Source: Cristatella mucedo | Lineage: Eukaryota > Bryozoa > Phylactolaemata > Cristatellidae | Length of the DNA stretch: 64,000 nucleotides | Direction: 5' to 3' | Assembly: GCA_009760855.2 (NCBI GenBank) | Contig: WPIO01000111.1 | Span: forward strand, 744,001-808,000 | In this document: positions 38,921 through 49,997 of the stretch, in pieces | How positions within the stretch are numbered: the first letter of the stretch is position 1 | How the letters are laid out: each line of letters starts with the position of its first letter | The notes under the pieces: model-generated | Seen by the model: the letters and a program-made list of their open reading frames with translations, nothing else | What the model was told of the DNA's origin: nothing | Databases searched by the model: none | Translations under genes and position numbers: made by a program

Positions 38921-39134
38921 GTGCCTAGAGAGAGATGACGCTATATCAAATGCATCATCACTATTGCTAGTATTATTATTATTAGCGACCTCCAACTTTT
39001 ACTTTACTCGAACATTGCGACCCTGGGGATAGGCTCGAGTCCTTGTGCTCTAGACTCAAGAGCCTGGAAGCCTTTTAGTGAATCATGCCATGCCAAGGTT
39101 TCCAACCTCCTATGGCACCCCAACAGCAGCAGAG

Positions 39135-39545
39135 CATATTAGTAATAACAGTATAATTATTCTTATTATTATTACATTTATTTAGGACCATCATAGAACT
39201 TGATCTCTTTCCAGGCACTTTACATTTACTGTAAAAGAAGCAAGACCATTTGGTGAATGGTGGCATGCACACTATCAACATGCATAATGTGGTTAGTGGT
39301 AACTTGCACAGTGTCAGTGTGCAAATCCCACAAAGGCAGAATGGCAAGGGCCCAGCCAGCAATGCTTGGGGAACTTTGGTGAATTTCGTGCTCCTTATGA
39401 AATGTCTTCACGGTCGGGAATGCCTTGATGTCTGTTGAGTGCTAGTTCTAGGCTTCAGGACCAAACGAACTAAAGGCAAAGTCTCCAAAGGACTTGAGGT
39501 TTGTTTGAGGTAGAGCTAGTCTAGTTGAGTTTGGAGATTTGGCGT
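39135..39545 (-). mobile_element. LINE-A 3' end
   Basis: Minus strand: (AAT)n-type run at 39135-39180, TAGAACTTGATCTCTTTCCA, GGCACTTTACATTTACTG, 3' UTR, then C-terminal coding words to about 39545 (GTCTCCAAAGGACTTGAGGT is the reverse of the NLKSFGD codons). Confidence 0.75.
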
Positions 39546-40398
39546 TACGATGCCTATGCCTAACAGCAGAGCTGTCGAAGCAAAATCAACTTCCGGCTCG
39601 AAACCTGTCAGAAGTTCTTCATTAGGCAAAAGCTTGAGTATTCGAGAGGGTCACTCATTATGAATTAATATTATCAATTGTGAATAAATATTTGAATAGC
39701 CTTGTAATAAACAAGCGCCCACCACTCGGGCCGACTATACGCACAGAAAGCATTCAGACCAAGTTTCAGCAAGAGTCGAGCAGCAGCCCCATGCTAAGTG
39801 CAACCAGAAACGATACCGGCTGCTGACGGGCAGCTGAAAATTGCAGCTCAAACAGATGTGAGGCAGTCAGTGCATGGGTCGTGGTCAGACCATGAATGGT
39901 GCAACCAACGAGTTCAACATTGGACCCCAGTGATCTGTGGAAGCTCATTACCTTCTCACAGGCCAGCCAGGGGTCATTACCTTCTGTCACCGAGCCACTG
40001 TCGCCGTACAACTTTTTGCTGCTTTTCCGCCAATAGGCAAACAGACGTTTGCAAATTTTTCCAGCAAAAAAACACGTAGCAGTAGCTGCTATTCGAGGCT
40101 AGTATTCACTATTCATGCTAAACGATACCGTTTACTTGCCCGGCTGCTGACGTTGGCATACATTTTCAGACGACGCCCTTGAACACCACTGACATCCTTT
40201 GACATCTCATTGGCCTTTCAGACTTCCGATTCAATTTAAAGCCTTGCTTACCAGTTTGCCGTTATCGCATGGGACGGAGGCTCTTGCCTGCCTCTTGGTC
40301 TCACGGAGTTAGTCAAAAGGGATGAAGCAGATTTCCATTGTAATAAGTACAGTAGTGGTCGGTCATTCGAGGTGGACTATATCCGATGACACACTGCT
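39546..40398. other. Intronic stretch, nothing recognised
   Basis: No retroelement assigned. A possible 42-nt exon near 39975-40010 was considered and rejected (see rejected list). Confidence 0.45.
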
Positions 40399-40575
40399 AG
40401 GGCAGCGCTGGTTCGACCCAGTGGTTAAGGTGCTCGCCTCAAATCAAGGTCAAGGTTAGTGTATTTGATGCCCGAGGTAGTAGGCTCGAGCCCCCTTGCC
40501 GGCCTATGTCAAGCGCCTGAACAAAGATAATGTTCTGTTATGGTGCAATAGAAATGAATTATATTTGTATGCCTA
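40399..40575 (+). mobile_element. SINE-2, best copy
   Basis: tRNA-like head with A box TGGTTAAGGTGCTCG (about 40421) and B box GGCTCGAGCCC (about 40483), a middle with AAATCAAGGTCAAGG, then TCAAGCGCCTGAACAAAGAT and a GAATTATATTT end. The 3' block is homologous to the LINE-A tail. Confidence 0.75.
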
Positions 40576-40831
40576 ATGCACCCAGCACGTGGCCATCAAT
40601 GTCGAATGGGTATGTAGGCCCATAGTCGGCTGGCTAACATGGTCACCCTTAAGCATTCACTTAGTGAATGAATCACACAACTACTGTCGAAAAGCACACC
40701 TAGATCGAGCAGCCAAGTGTAGGATCTCAGAGGCTATGGCATGCTGGTCTAAGTGCACTACAACACTCACGACTAGCAGGTGCAACTGCAGAAATCCCCA
40801 ATATGACATCTTGGGGAAAAAAAGAAAAAGA

Positions 40832-40985
40832 TGTAAGCCGACTTAATGGCCTCTCTGAATAGTGGCAGAAGAGCCTTGACAGCTATTGCCACTGCTTGCA
40901 GTAGGGAACAAAGGTTCGACAACTGCTGGACTCGAGTCCACGATCATGACACGGTCGTGAAGAGCAAGCACCATTCCATTAGGCT
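40832..40985 (-). mobile_element. SINE-1 copy
   Basis: Minus strand: AGCCGACTTAATGGCCTCTC, GTGGCAGAAGAGCC, CTATTGCCACTGCTTGCAG and B-box remnant GGACTCGAGTCC near 40929, with the head to about 40985. Confidence 0.65.
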
Positions 40986-41254
40986 AAGATCCAGGGCAAT
41001 CACAACCAAACTCTGCTTTACTTGATCAACAGTGCCACGGCCATCGTGCACTATAATTTTTAGAGCAAATGTTGCTCTAAAAGCATGCCCACAGGGTATA
41101 TATACCAGACATCAAAATTGCTCTACCCAATGTTGACCTTCCAATTTATATCAACCAATATAATTCAACCAAGTAATGTGACTACTCGGCTGCCCACACA
41201 CTAGCAGTTTCTCCTCTCACCAAACTTAGCAGCACTACTGGGTGCTAATACAGT

Positions 41255-41312
41255 GCAGCAGCAGCAGCAGCAGCAGCATGATGCAGCAGGCAGGCAGGCA
41301 GGCAGGCAGCAG
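41255..41312. repeat. (CAG)n and (CAGG)n microsatellites
   Basis: Seven CAG units, then ATGATG, then about five CAGG units; about 70 bases inside the intron after E4. Confidence 0.9.
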
Positions 41313-41382
41313 CAGATCGATAGGAAAAAGCAATCACGGCTGCATGCCACTTAACGTCAATAAAGTCAGCCCTGCATCTCAC

Positions 41383-41463
41383 CGCGGAGGAGGCGGCCCA
41401 CCAATTCTGCATCGATCTTTCGCAGCACTGGTTCGGCTTCCGGTCTGTTGGCTCTGTCATAAC
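41383..41463 (-). CDS. PTPRN: IA-2 exon E4: pro-region helix
   Basis: 81 nt, phase 1-1. It encodes YDRANRPEAEPVLRKIDAEL and then VGRLLR. The second half aligns with the IA-2 segment DAALQRLAAVLAGYG, just before the GVELRQLTPEQL helix, and E5 carries the continuation, so this exon is placed by homology as well as by splice sites. The acceptor is CGCTCTCCTTCAG; the donor is CCGCG|GTGAGA. A (CAG)n/(CAGG)n microsatellite lies about 70 bases into the following intron. Confidence 0.85.
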
Positions 41464-41649
41464 CTGAAGGAGAGCGAGCGAGCGCACGGTCGGCCAGTGC
41501 TTTCTCTGCTGCAGACGACGTGCACCGCCCACGCACCTAACTGACCGCCAGCACGGCACGAGTGTGAAGCCAGCCAGAGCCAGCTAGGTGAAGCAGCTGC
41601 AAGGGCAACCAGTCTACTGCACTGCTCGCTCGGCTGCACAGCAATGATT

Positions 41650-42075
41650 TTAGCTTCGTTTTAATGCCGTCGAGTCAGGGGGTGTCGTGACGTCATTCGG
41701 GAGTGAGCCCCAGGCTTTGGGAGCATAGGAACTAGAGGTCTCCAAACGATTTGAGGTCGGCTCGGGTCATGGCTGGAAGAAACGAGTCAGACGAGCGGGT
41801 GGTAAGATGGCGAGCCTGGTGGGAGAGTGGCTTCATAGGTAGACTGAAGCCGAAGAATGGAGGGACCTAAAAGTGAGTGACAATGCCTTGATGCCGATAT
41901 GCTTCTTGATTAATGGCCAATGCAGGTCGTCTAGAAGTGATGCAATGAGGCAACTGCTATGCTCACGACAGACAACTCTGGCTGCAGAGTTTTGTAACTA
42001 CTTTAAGCACCTGATAGAGGTGGTAGTGGCTGTCAGAGGCTCTCTAGCCGATTGGCATCTAAGCAAGGCTGAATG
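41650..42075 (-). mobile_element. LINE-A C-terminal fragment
   Basis: Minus strand of the LINE-A coding end: CAGGCTTTGGGAGCATAGGA, TCTCCAAACGATTTGAGGT, then CTGGCTGCAGAGTTTTG (QNSAARLVC region) up to about 42010. The 3' UTR is lost. It abuts a plus-strand LINE-B fragment. Confidence 0.72.
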
Positions 42076-42114
42076 GTGAGACCGACAGATAGTTTGATTA
42101 ACAGCTCCTGGTTG

Positions 42115-42622
42115 ATCAGCAGATAAAGAGTAAAATGCGTACACTGACCCACAAGGCATGCGGCAAAGTGGCTCCTTCATACCTAGCTGAGCTGCTGCAC
42201 GAGTTTTAAACTGCTCCTGCCCTCAGGTCCTCTAGGGCAATAAATTAGCAGCTCCATTCCCAACGCTAAAGACCGTTGGCAATAAAACCTTCAGGTCTGC
42301 AAGGTCCTATATGTGAAACTCACTTCTACAATTCTTAGGTAATGACATCTGCTCTCATACTGCCAACTGCGGTATAATTTCTAGCCGCTCTGAGCTGCTA
42401 CTACTATGCTCCCCCCTTCCTTAATTATCTGTCCTCCTGACTCAGCCATGCATCTCACTTTCTCTTTGTTGCTAAGACGAAGTCGTTTGGCTACTTCATC
42501 AATACCGAAAGCCACTTATGCTTAGGGTTCACTATAGACATATCTCCTGCTTGTAATAGCCCTTAACCTTAGTGGTTGTATGTAATTAAATGAGAGATGA
42601 CAAATACATGACATTACATTAC
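42115..42622 (+). mobile_element. LINE-B 3' end
   Basis: Frame reads LTHKACGKVAPSYLAELLHE and F, then a TAA stop at 42207-42209, then the C-terminal block (TGTGAAACTCACTTCTACAA, ACGAAGTCGTTTGGCTACTT) and an ATTAC-type end near 42600-42620. Confidence 0.75.
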
Positions 42623-43014
42623 TGGTGGTTTAAACACAATTAAAAGCATGATCACAGCTGCATTTGCATTGGTTGAATTTATTTCAAAGGTGGGGGCTAC
42701 CACTTATCTACTAGTCTGCCGAGGTTAGCTACCTTCATAGCTAAGCGAACAAAACTGTGATTCAGGCTGAAGATGTTGAGACTAAAAAACACTAAAGCTA
42801 AACAACACTAAAGTCTAGAGCTAGAAGCATAGTTACAATCATTCGGATGACGAATTCCACATAAAATGTCTAATTTAGATCTTATGCATCAAAAGTTAGC
42901 CGATGTAACCCCATGAGCTGAACTAGACCACTGCACCTAATTTCATTTAATCATATCTAATCGGAGCCCCTCTGGGGGCAAGTTGCATGTTCAAGGGCGT
43001 CACATAAAGAAATA

Positions 43015-43016
43015 TC

Positions 43017-43048
<32 letters not shown>

Positions 43049-43242
43049 TGAAGAGAGAGAGAGAGAGGAGAGAGTAGGAGAGGATGGAAGAGAGTTGAAG
43101 AGAGACAGAGATAGGACGAGAGACAGAGAGAGGAGAGAGAGAGAAAAGAGAGAGGAGAGAGAGTGGGAGAGAGAGAGAGATGGAGATTAAAATGGAGAAA
43201 GAAAGAGAGAGACAGATGGAGAAGGAGAGGACGAGTGGTGGC

Positions 43243-43319
<77 letters not shown>

Positions 43320-43360
43320 AGGGAGGGAGAGAGCGAGTTAGAGAGAGGGAGCTAGAGAGG
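43015..43360. repeat. (GA)n rich block
   Basis: About 340 bases of GA with GACA and GGGA variants; the purest part is 43243-43312. Long open frames here are repeat artefacts. Confidence 0.9.
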
Positions 43361-43984
43361 GAGAAAGCCGCTACTCTCAATCTTACCAGCCAGGCTATCG
43401 TCACTACATGCCTGCTAAAATGCTGCTCCATTCCACTACTATTGGTGTTTAGTCTGCTTTGATTAGCTGCCTCTGACAGGATCGAAATTTTGCAGTTATC
43501 TTAGAAAGACGCAACCACGGATTACTTACTCGATATGGCCCCCACACAGACGAGATCGACTATGCCGACCCAGAAGCTAGTCGAATCAAGTATAATAAGT
43601 GATTGCCTAACAAGCCCCTTCATCTCTGAGCTATGAAGCTTCACATTAAAATAATATGACCATCTGATATCTGGCATGCTTTATTTGGTTTCCGAACATA
43701 TTCTGTAGGAAATTGCTTCGCAATACTTTCCAGTGAAGCAAAAAGCATGTGCCAGTCCTTCTTTACCCTGTGCATTGCAGGAATTCACAAATCGTGCGAT
43801 GCTTATATATGTGATGCATCTTCTCTTTTAGATCCGATACGGTCGACTCATATAGCTCTCAGCGATAGCAACATAATATTGCAAACAAACACCACGACAG
43901 AAAGTGAGTATTTGTAGCCGTAGTGTAGAGTAGTCAGATCGCTGACATTTGCTGGCTTTACATGCAAGACTGCTCTAGTTGAGC

Positions 43985-44587
43985 TACAAGCCGCCTGCAT
44001 ATCGATTTAGTTCTCCCAGGGTGCTATACAAATAGCATGGTATTGTAATTCGGCAAGCTGCTGTTGGCAGCTGGTGCTGGTCTCGATGAGATCTCCCGAG
44101 GAATCACCCGAGGCTTAAAACCATCTAAACGTAAATCATGGAGTCTCCTTAGAAAAGCAGGGTATCATTTGCATTGGTCACAAACTAAGATGAAGGCTGT
44201 GCTACTTGTGGGGCTCCCCCCCCCATAGTTCATGAAGAGGTGGTGGCATTGTGCCTGCAGCATATGCAAAGTGCCTGGAGAGATTAAGTTCTCTGAGGAT
44301 GCTATACAAATGCATTATTATTATTGTGAATAATTCATCATCGCCTGGTCAAAAATGCACAGATAGGATTTGCTTTGGCTGCCAGTACAACTACAGCCTG
44401 AGAATGCTGTTCATCATTAGGGAGGTTCTGTAGAAGTGAAACTAATTCGTGATGAAGCCAATTCAGATCGCTAGGTCGGGTCAAGAGAGTGGGGTCAAGA
44501 GCGGTGGTGATAGCCTTAAAGGCTCTTCTGTCGCTATACAAAAATAGGCTGTTTAATCAGCTAGGATTTATTTATTTATCTATTTAT
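43985..44587 (+). mobile_element. Three retroelement tails in a row
   Basis: 43985-44050 is a SINE-2/LINE-A type tail (TTTAGTTCTCCCAGGGTGCT). 44255-44330 is a LINE-A tail (AAAGTGCCTGGAGAGATTAA, GTTCTCTGAGGATGCTATAC, ATT run). 44501-44587 is a SINE-1 3' end (TAAAGGCTCTTCTGTCGC, TTAATCAGCTAGGATT, TTTA run). All plus strand. Confidence 0.68.
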
Positions 44588-46085
44588 GTAAAGATCTACA
44601 CACATGCACCCACACACACTCACACGCACGCGCACACACACACACACATACATTTATAGCAGTAGAGAGCACCTTGTGGCCAGGCTAACATTCGATGGCA
44701 GAATCAGTTGCAGCAATGAGCATACTCAACGTGCCAAGGCGCCAACAGCACGCAATGTAAAATCTGCATCCTTCACATCCGTGTTACTCGAAACAATTTA
44801 CGAAGAACACTGACAGATATTAGGACTTAAGATAAGTTTCAAAATAAGTATTTTTACTTTCCTCCGAATATTGTGTACACATTTTTGGGCCTTTCTAATG
44901 CAGATTTTCGAGAACTAGGGTAGCTTTGTCTACAAGCATGTCGAATTGGTATGATCATCTTAGCACACTACTCCCACTTGCCGTCATACTTCGAAATAAT
45001 GCCGTGAATAAAGGCCAGAGCAAATTCACTAAACCTACATGCAACTCGTGACTCTTTAACCTTGGCTTACCTTCTTTAAATTATCAAGAAGCCAGACATG
45101 GCAGAGAGCAGACCCACATCTGTAGGCACCGACCTTTTAATTCACCTTGAGACATCACCACCCTGCATGCACACATGCAGCAAAAAGTGCATGCTTGCGC
45201 ACATGCAAACACTGAAACATAACTAATAACACAATAGATGCATGTTGATTTTCTATGAGACAAATCGTATAAAGTACATAGAATCGTAAGAAGAAACTAG
45301 CTGCTATTCTTCCTTAGCTGCTCATGATAACGGTAAATTCCCCCACCCATCAGGCTTTACCAGTGCAATGCCGGCTTTACAATAGGAGGAAAAGTATGGT
45401 GGCTCCAGCTTAGAGCAGGCAGCAGCGGCCCAGCAGCACAGTAGCAGTCAAGCCTGAAAGCAAATTGGCAGAGACCGTTGGGAAAAACACAAGTCAACAA
45501 ATTAGCTTACATGGTCAGATAGTGAAGCCGGTTTCCAGGTAATGCTAGAGACATATGAGCCAAGCGGGCACGATTGATTATGAACACGGCAGTCAGCACC
45601 AGTTACTGCCAAGCATTCGGTGATGCTGCTGCTGCTTACGATTCTGGGAAGTGGCATAAAGAGCACTAAAATGGCAACCAATCCCACAGGCCTGTGCTAG
45701 CCCTTGTGGCAGCACTGACAAACCGGTTCCAATAGCCATCATCATCATCAGCAGCAGTAGCAGCATCCTATCACAAATGGTTTGAATAGCAACCCAAGGG
45801 AATTACATCGCTTTCACGGTGCTCGGCCGAGGATGGTGCGGAGAATCGCTGCAGCAGGCTGGAGAGTATCACAGACTTGGGAGCTACAAAAGCTGCGAGC
45901 ACTCGAAAATGGACTTCTCGGAAAGCTGCAGAGCAGAATACAAGCACCATCCCTGCTCCGCCGTAGGTCGGACCGACTTTGCTGCAGTGGCAACGGGCGG
46001 CGGCGACGCTTGCGGCGCTATCAAGCAGCCAGAGCTTCCGAGAAACTGCTGCAGCCACTGCTGCTGCTCCCTGATCGCCACCCAC
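44588..46085. other. Intronic stretch after E3
   Basis: A CA/CG microsatellite at 44604-44650, otherwise nothing assigned. The E3 open frame continues to a stop at 46021. Confidence 0.5.
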
Positions 46086-46751
46086 CTGCCTGACCCGGCC
46101 TGCCGTCGGCCGCTGCCGCTGCTCCTCCGTGCTGAGGCCACTCCCTCGGATTGGCGGCCGGCAGCCTGGCTGCAGCGGAAGCCGAAGAGGGCGCCATCGG
46201 CTTGACGGCAGACGGGTCTGCATCGGACAAGCGCAGGAAGAGCTCCAGCGCTTGCAGGTCGTCACGAGACAGGGCCGGCGAGTCGTCGTCGTCGACAACC
46301 GGCCGTGGCCGGAGCAGCTCGCCGGCACCGGCGCTGCCGGCACCGTAGTGGCTGGCCTTGTCGCGGCGGCCGTTGCTAGTGCCGGCGGCGTTCACGAGGT
46401 CGACGATTGACGTCAGCTCGAAGCCGAAGCCGCCGTCGCGAGCAGCGGCGGCCGTGGCCTCCTTCTCGGAGCCTCTGGCAGCGCCGCCGTTGCTGCTGCG
46501 AGCGTAGGCATCGCAAGCGCCGGTCTGCACGTCGGACAGCCTGTCCTCGTAGGCGCCGAGCACTGCCGAGATGAGGCACTGAGTCATTGCATCGCGCCAC
46601 GAGTAGCCGTCGCGAACTAGGTCGCCCATGACGACTTCGAGCAGACGCCTCAGCCGCGAGTCCAGCACGAACACGGGGTGTCGGTCCAATCTACTGGCCG
46701 AAGCAGCGAAGGAGCCTGCCGCCCGGTCCTGGCACGAGCCGAACAGGTTGT
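46086..46751 (-). CDS. PTPRN: IA-2 exon E3: RESP18 core and acidic linker
   Basis: 666 nt, phase 1-1, the longest exon. It opens with NLFGSCQ, the RESP18 motif LFGxCQ. A predicted amphipathic stretch follows, then DGYSWRDAMTQCLIS, equivalent to the G-x-SW-x-D-x-x-TQ-x-x-IS block of IA-2. The rest is low-complexity Ala/Gly/Ser linker with an acidic run (VDDDDSPALSRDD) and a Leu-rich helix (LQALELFLRLSD). One dibasic pair (NGRRDK) lies in the linker. The acceptor is CTCTTTGCTGCTGCAG; the donor is GGCAG|GTGGGT at 46085. If that donor were skipped, the frame would run on about 21 codons to a stop at 46021. GC content is much higher than in the flanking introns. Family role: luminal sorting and aggregation in immature secretory granules. 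Confidence 0.92.
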
Positions 46752-47052
46752 CTGCAGCAGCAAAGAGCGGCAGGTACCGTGACTGACGCTGGCGCCTAGA
46801 ACCGACGCACCGACCGAGACCGAGAGCCAGGAGCTGACGGCTACAGGCCGTGGTGGCTGCAGGGCACAGTGCACCTATCAGCACAGGCGTCCGCATGCCA
46901 AGAAAGGCAGTTAAAATTGCACAAGCACAGGAAACTACATTCAGAACACGAGCAGCAACAGGAAAAAATGCAAATGGCGATTAGGGCTTCAAACAAATTC
47001 TGGCGAGCGTCGTTGGCAACCGTCGAAGCTGTATAAAGAAGGGGGTGGCTCA

Positions 47053-47114
47053 GGTGGCAGGGGGAGTGTCTGACCCCCCAGGTGGCTGGGGGGTCAGACG
47101 CTCCCCCTGCCACC
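47053..47114. repeat. 27-bp inverted repeat, 8-base loop
   Basis: Arm 47053-47079 (GGTGGCAGGGGGAG...) pairs with 47088-47114, with one mismatch that would be a G-U wobble in RNA. The loop is AGGTGGCT. Very GC-rich; it lies in the E2-E3 intron about 300 bases upstream of the E3 acceptor. No terminator role is implied in a eukaryotic intron. Confidence 0.95.
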
Positions 47115-47639
47115 CCCTGGCTCTGCCACTTGCTGGGTGGGGTGGGTGCAGTTAGGTAGGAGGCCACCCTGGCAGCACGTGGAGCACCCCTGGTCGAGTT
47201 CCCTAGTCAAAGCTGCCTGGAATAGATGACGACACAAGCTAAAAACAAGTCAAGGGCAGAGTCGGTGTGTCTGCAAATCAGTAAATGTTCAACGATGTCT
47301 CAGCACGCTTCGGCAAGGGATCAGAATACATGGGGGCCACAGAACAAAGGCAGGCCATCTGCCCGACAGGAGTAGTGAGAAGTTACCTTGGCTTAACTGC
47401 AGTGCAGCATGCAGTCTACGGAAGTACCGCAAGATCGAGGAGCTGGCTATGGATTGGCCATTCTTGAGCGGCCACGCACTCGGCAAGGCAAAAGCTGCCC
47501 CCCCCCAAACAGGATCGGCTATAGCAGCAGCTGTGGCTGACAAATCACTGCCTAGGCCACTGGCTCACTGCTGAGCATGCTACCTTGGATGGTCAAATAC
47601 TTAAGGTCATCATCACGGACGAGTAGCTCAAATGAAAAT

Positions 47640-47745
47640 TATAACAGCTATACATTTTCGTGGTGGCCTAAGAGAGCTAATCTCTTTCGGGGCACTTCAT
47701 GAATGCTGAAAAGGAGCGACCCCAACTGATTATCGAAACCCACGA
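47640..47745 (-). mobile_element. SINE-2 tail fragment
   Basis: Minus strand: TATACATTTTCGTGGTGGCC, TAAGAGAGCTAATCTCTTTC, GGGGCACTTCATGAATGC, the SINE-2/LINE-A terminal block. Confidence 0.55.
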
Positions 47746-48400
47746 GGTTCAGCCGTGTGGTACAACCACGTGTCTCCTTTGCTGAATGAACTTCGATGGC
47801 TTCCGGTTGGTCGGCAGATACCGAGCAAAGTTCTTATGCTGAACCATAAGGGTTTGGCTCCTTTGCACTTAGCTGAATTGCTGCTCCAGTTTTGACCTTC
47901 TTGTTTCAACCTTATTCGATGGCGATAAGCTTTAGCTGTTCTGCTCCTATGCTTAAAGAACGTGTTTTTTGTATTATTCCTACTATTCTGCTGCTGACTG
48001 TAGCATATCCTCTTCAGCCATCCTGAGCTGCTACTTCATGTTATTCACTTCCTAAATTGAGCCGTTATGGCACACTATGTAAAGTGGCTGCTTTTCACAA
48101 CCTCCGTCTGCAGGTTGTGGGTTCGAATCCTGCAGTGGGTGATTCTTCATGGACACTGCAAGCAAGAGTAATAGCTGTAACGGCTCTTCTGTCACCGCAC
48201 AAAAGAGGCAGTTAATCCAGCTAGTATTTTTTTTACAGACTCTGCTATTCTAGTCACTTTATCTTTGTTTAGCGAGACGAAGTCTGGTGGATATCACATG
48301 CCCACCGACAGCCGCTTAGCTTTGAGTGTGAATAAGACAACACTCCTGCATGAGACCCACTTAGTTTCTGTGGCTTTGTGGAATGCATTACACGACATAG
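47745..48400 (+). mobile_element. LINE-B fragment split by SINE-1
   Basis: The first part reads HVSPLLNELRWLPVGRQIPS, KVLMLNHKGLAPLHLAELLL and QF, followed by a TGA stop at 47893-47895, continuing to about 48057. After the SINE-1 it resumes at about 48236 with CAGACTCTGCTATTCTAGTC and the family's distal block (GCGAGACGAAGTCTGGTGG). Confidence 0.75.
48058..48234 (+). mobile_element. SINE-1 inside LINE-B
   Basis: Complete: head TGAGCCGTTATGGCACACTA, B box GGGTTCGAATCCTG at about 48119, body GGACACTGCAAGCAAGAG, TAACGGCTCTTCTGTCACC, end TTAATCCAGCTAGTATTTTT. It interrupts the LINE-B sequence between its CTAAACT and CTCTGCTATGC words, so it is younger than that LINE-B copy. Confidence 0.8.
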
Positions 48401-48575
48401 TGTGAGCAATTTCAGGATGCGGCATTTCGGTGTGTGCAGGAATATTCACGGGTCTGGGAAAGGAGCATGAGCAGTAGATAACGATTTTCGCCTCTTTTTG
48501 TAATGAGGCAAAGTCAGCAGCAGCACGTGTGGATATGCATCAATTACATAGTGTGAGTAATTTCAGCATGCATAA

Positions 48576-49997
48576 GCATGTACAGGACAATACACAGGAC
48601 TGGGCAAAGAGAATGAAGATCATACACTAGACCAAGAGAACTTAAGCAACTACCGCCCAGTCTCCCTTCTACCATTCCTATCAAAGACACTGGAACGGGT
48701 CGTGGCAGACCAGCTGAACTCGTATATCGAAACCTCACACCTTGCTAGTAAGTTCCAGTCTGGCTTTAGAGCTAATCACTCCACAGAGTCAGCATTGCTT
48801 CGGGTATACAACGACCTACTTAGGAATGCAGACATGGGTAGAGTGTCTCTTCTTGTTTTGCTCGATCTTTCGGCAGCTTTTGATACCATCGATCACAAAG
48901 TACTTCTAGAGCGCCTCTCATCTCGCCTGGGCATCACTGGCACTGCTCTGCATTGGTTCAGGTCCTATCTCAGTGGGAGACTCCAGAGTGTTGACGTGAA
49001 TGGACAAAGATCATCTGAAATACCTCTAAAATATGGAGTACCTCAGGGCTCTGTGCTAGGTCCGGTCCTTTTCACCGTTTATACTCTCCCTCTTGCTGAT
49101 GTGATTGCCAAGCACAATCTAGGCTTTCACTTCTATGCGGATGACACTCAGTTGTACCTTTGCTTTGATCCCTCCCAGCCTTCGAGCACCTCAAATTCTC
49201 TCAACTCACTTGCTGCATGCATTGATGACATCCGATCATGGATGGCAGCAAATTTTCTAAAACTAAACGATGATAAAACTAACTTACTAGTTATGGGCAA
49301 ACCTAGTGTTATTCAGAAATTGGAAAGGCTGACTTTCAAAATTGGCTCTGCCAGCATATCTCCAGTTGCATCAGCTCGAAATCTAGGTGTCATATTCCAA
49401 AGCGACCTCTCGTTAGACGACCACATCAGCTCCACAGTCAAATCAGCCTATTTTCAGCTTCATAACATTGCTAAAATTCGGGCTTGTTTAGATAAGGATA
49501 CCACGTCCAAGTTGGTCCATGCATTCGTGACATCTCGTCTCGACTTCTGCAACTCACTGCTTACTGGCCTACCAGCATGTGCGATCAGGCGATTGCAGCT
49601 GGTGCAAAACTCTGCAGCTAGGCTTGTCTGTCGTGAGCGTCGCAGTTGCCACATTACTCCACTTCTCGCCGACCTGCACTGGTTACCAGTCAAGCAACGG
49701 ATTGACTTCAAGGTTTTGTCGCTCACTTTTAGGTCTCTTCATTCTATGGCTCCAGCTTATCTTTCAGATATACTACCCCATCAGGCAAAGCATCGTACCA
49801 CTCGCTTTTCGGAATCCAACAGTCTAGAAATACCTCGTACAAACCTTAAATCCTTTGGAGACCGTGCATTTAGCTCGTATGCTCCCACAGCCTGGAACTC
49901 CCTCCCGACCTGCATCAGAACATCCCCTGACCTGACCACATTTAAAAGAAACTTAAAAACATACCTATTTAGGACAGCATTTAGTGGGTCTTTGTGA
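48576..49997 (+). CDS. LINE-A reverse transcriptase, 5'-truncated
   Basis: An open frame of about 473 codons entered after a TAA at 48573; no true start is visible because the element is truncated. It encodes RT of the CR1/L2/Rex1 type. In order: LSNYRPVSLLPFLSKTLERV (fingers), FQSGFRANHSTESALL, LVLLDLSAAFDTIDH (catalytic Asp, block A), YGVPQGSVLGPVLF, FHFYADDTQLYL (YADD near 49134-49145), LKLNDDKTNLLV, then the thumb ([28 protein letters not shown]) and C-terminal SYAPTAWNSLP. Endonuclease and ORF1 are missing. No stop or frameshift through the RT, so this is a recent insertion. It sits in the E2-E3 intron antisense to the gene. It cannot move alone. Confidence 0.93.
   Translation, partial: ACTGQYTGLGKENEDHTLDQENLSNYRPVSLLPFLSKTLERVVADQLNSYIETSHLASKFQSGFRANHSTESALLRVYNDLLRNADMGRVSLLVLLDLSAAFDTIDHKVLLERLSSRLGITGTALHWFRSYLSGRLQSVDVNGQRSSEIPLKYGVPQGSVLGPVLFTVYTLPLADVIAKHNLGFHFYADDTQLYLCFDPSQPSSTSNSLNSLAACIDDIRSWMAANFLKLNDDKTNLLVMGKPSVIQKLERLTFKIGSASISPVASARNLGVIFQSDLSLDDHISSTVKSAYFQLHNIAKIRACLDKDTTSKLVHAFVTSRLDFCNSLLTGLPACAIRRLQLVQNSAARLVCRERRSCHITPLLADLHWLPVKQRIDFKVLSLTFRSLHSMAPAYLSDILPHQAKHRTTRFSESNSLEIPRTNLKSFGDRAFSSYAPTAWNSLPTCIRTSPDLTTFKRNLKTYLFRTAFSGSL

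Noticed and set aside
39975-40010. Extra 42-nt phase 1-1 exon between E4 and E5
   Set aside because: The donor is acceptable, but the acceptor (TTGGCGGAAAAG) lacks a pyrimidine tract, and E4-E5 already align continuously with IA-2.
44338-44541. Minus-strand frame DLNWLHHELVSLLQNLPNDE as a further IA-2 exon
   Set aside because: The acceptor looks good, but its phase is 2 where phase 1 is required, and no donor fits. It also overlaps a SINE-1 end.
45502-45687. Short exon with donor CAT|GTAAGC
   Set aside because: No frame has phase 1 at both ends, and no family resemblance.
47053-47114. Rho-independent terminator
   Set aside because: Eukaryotic intron, no T run after the stem.
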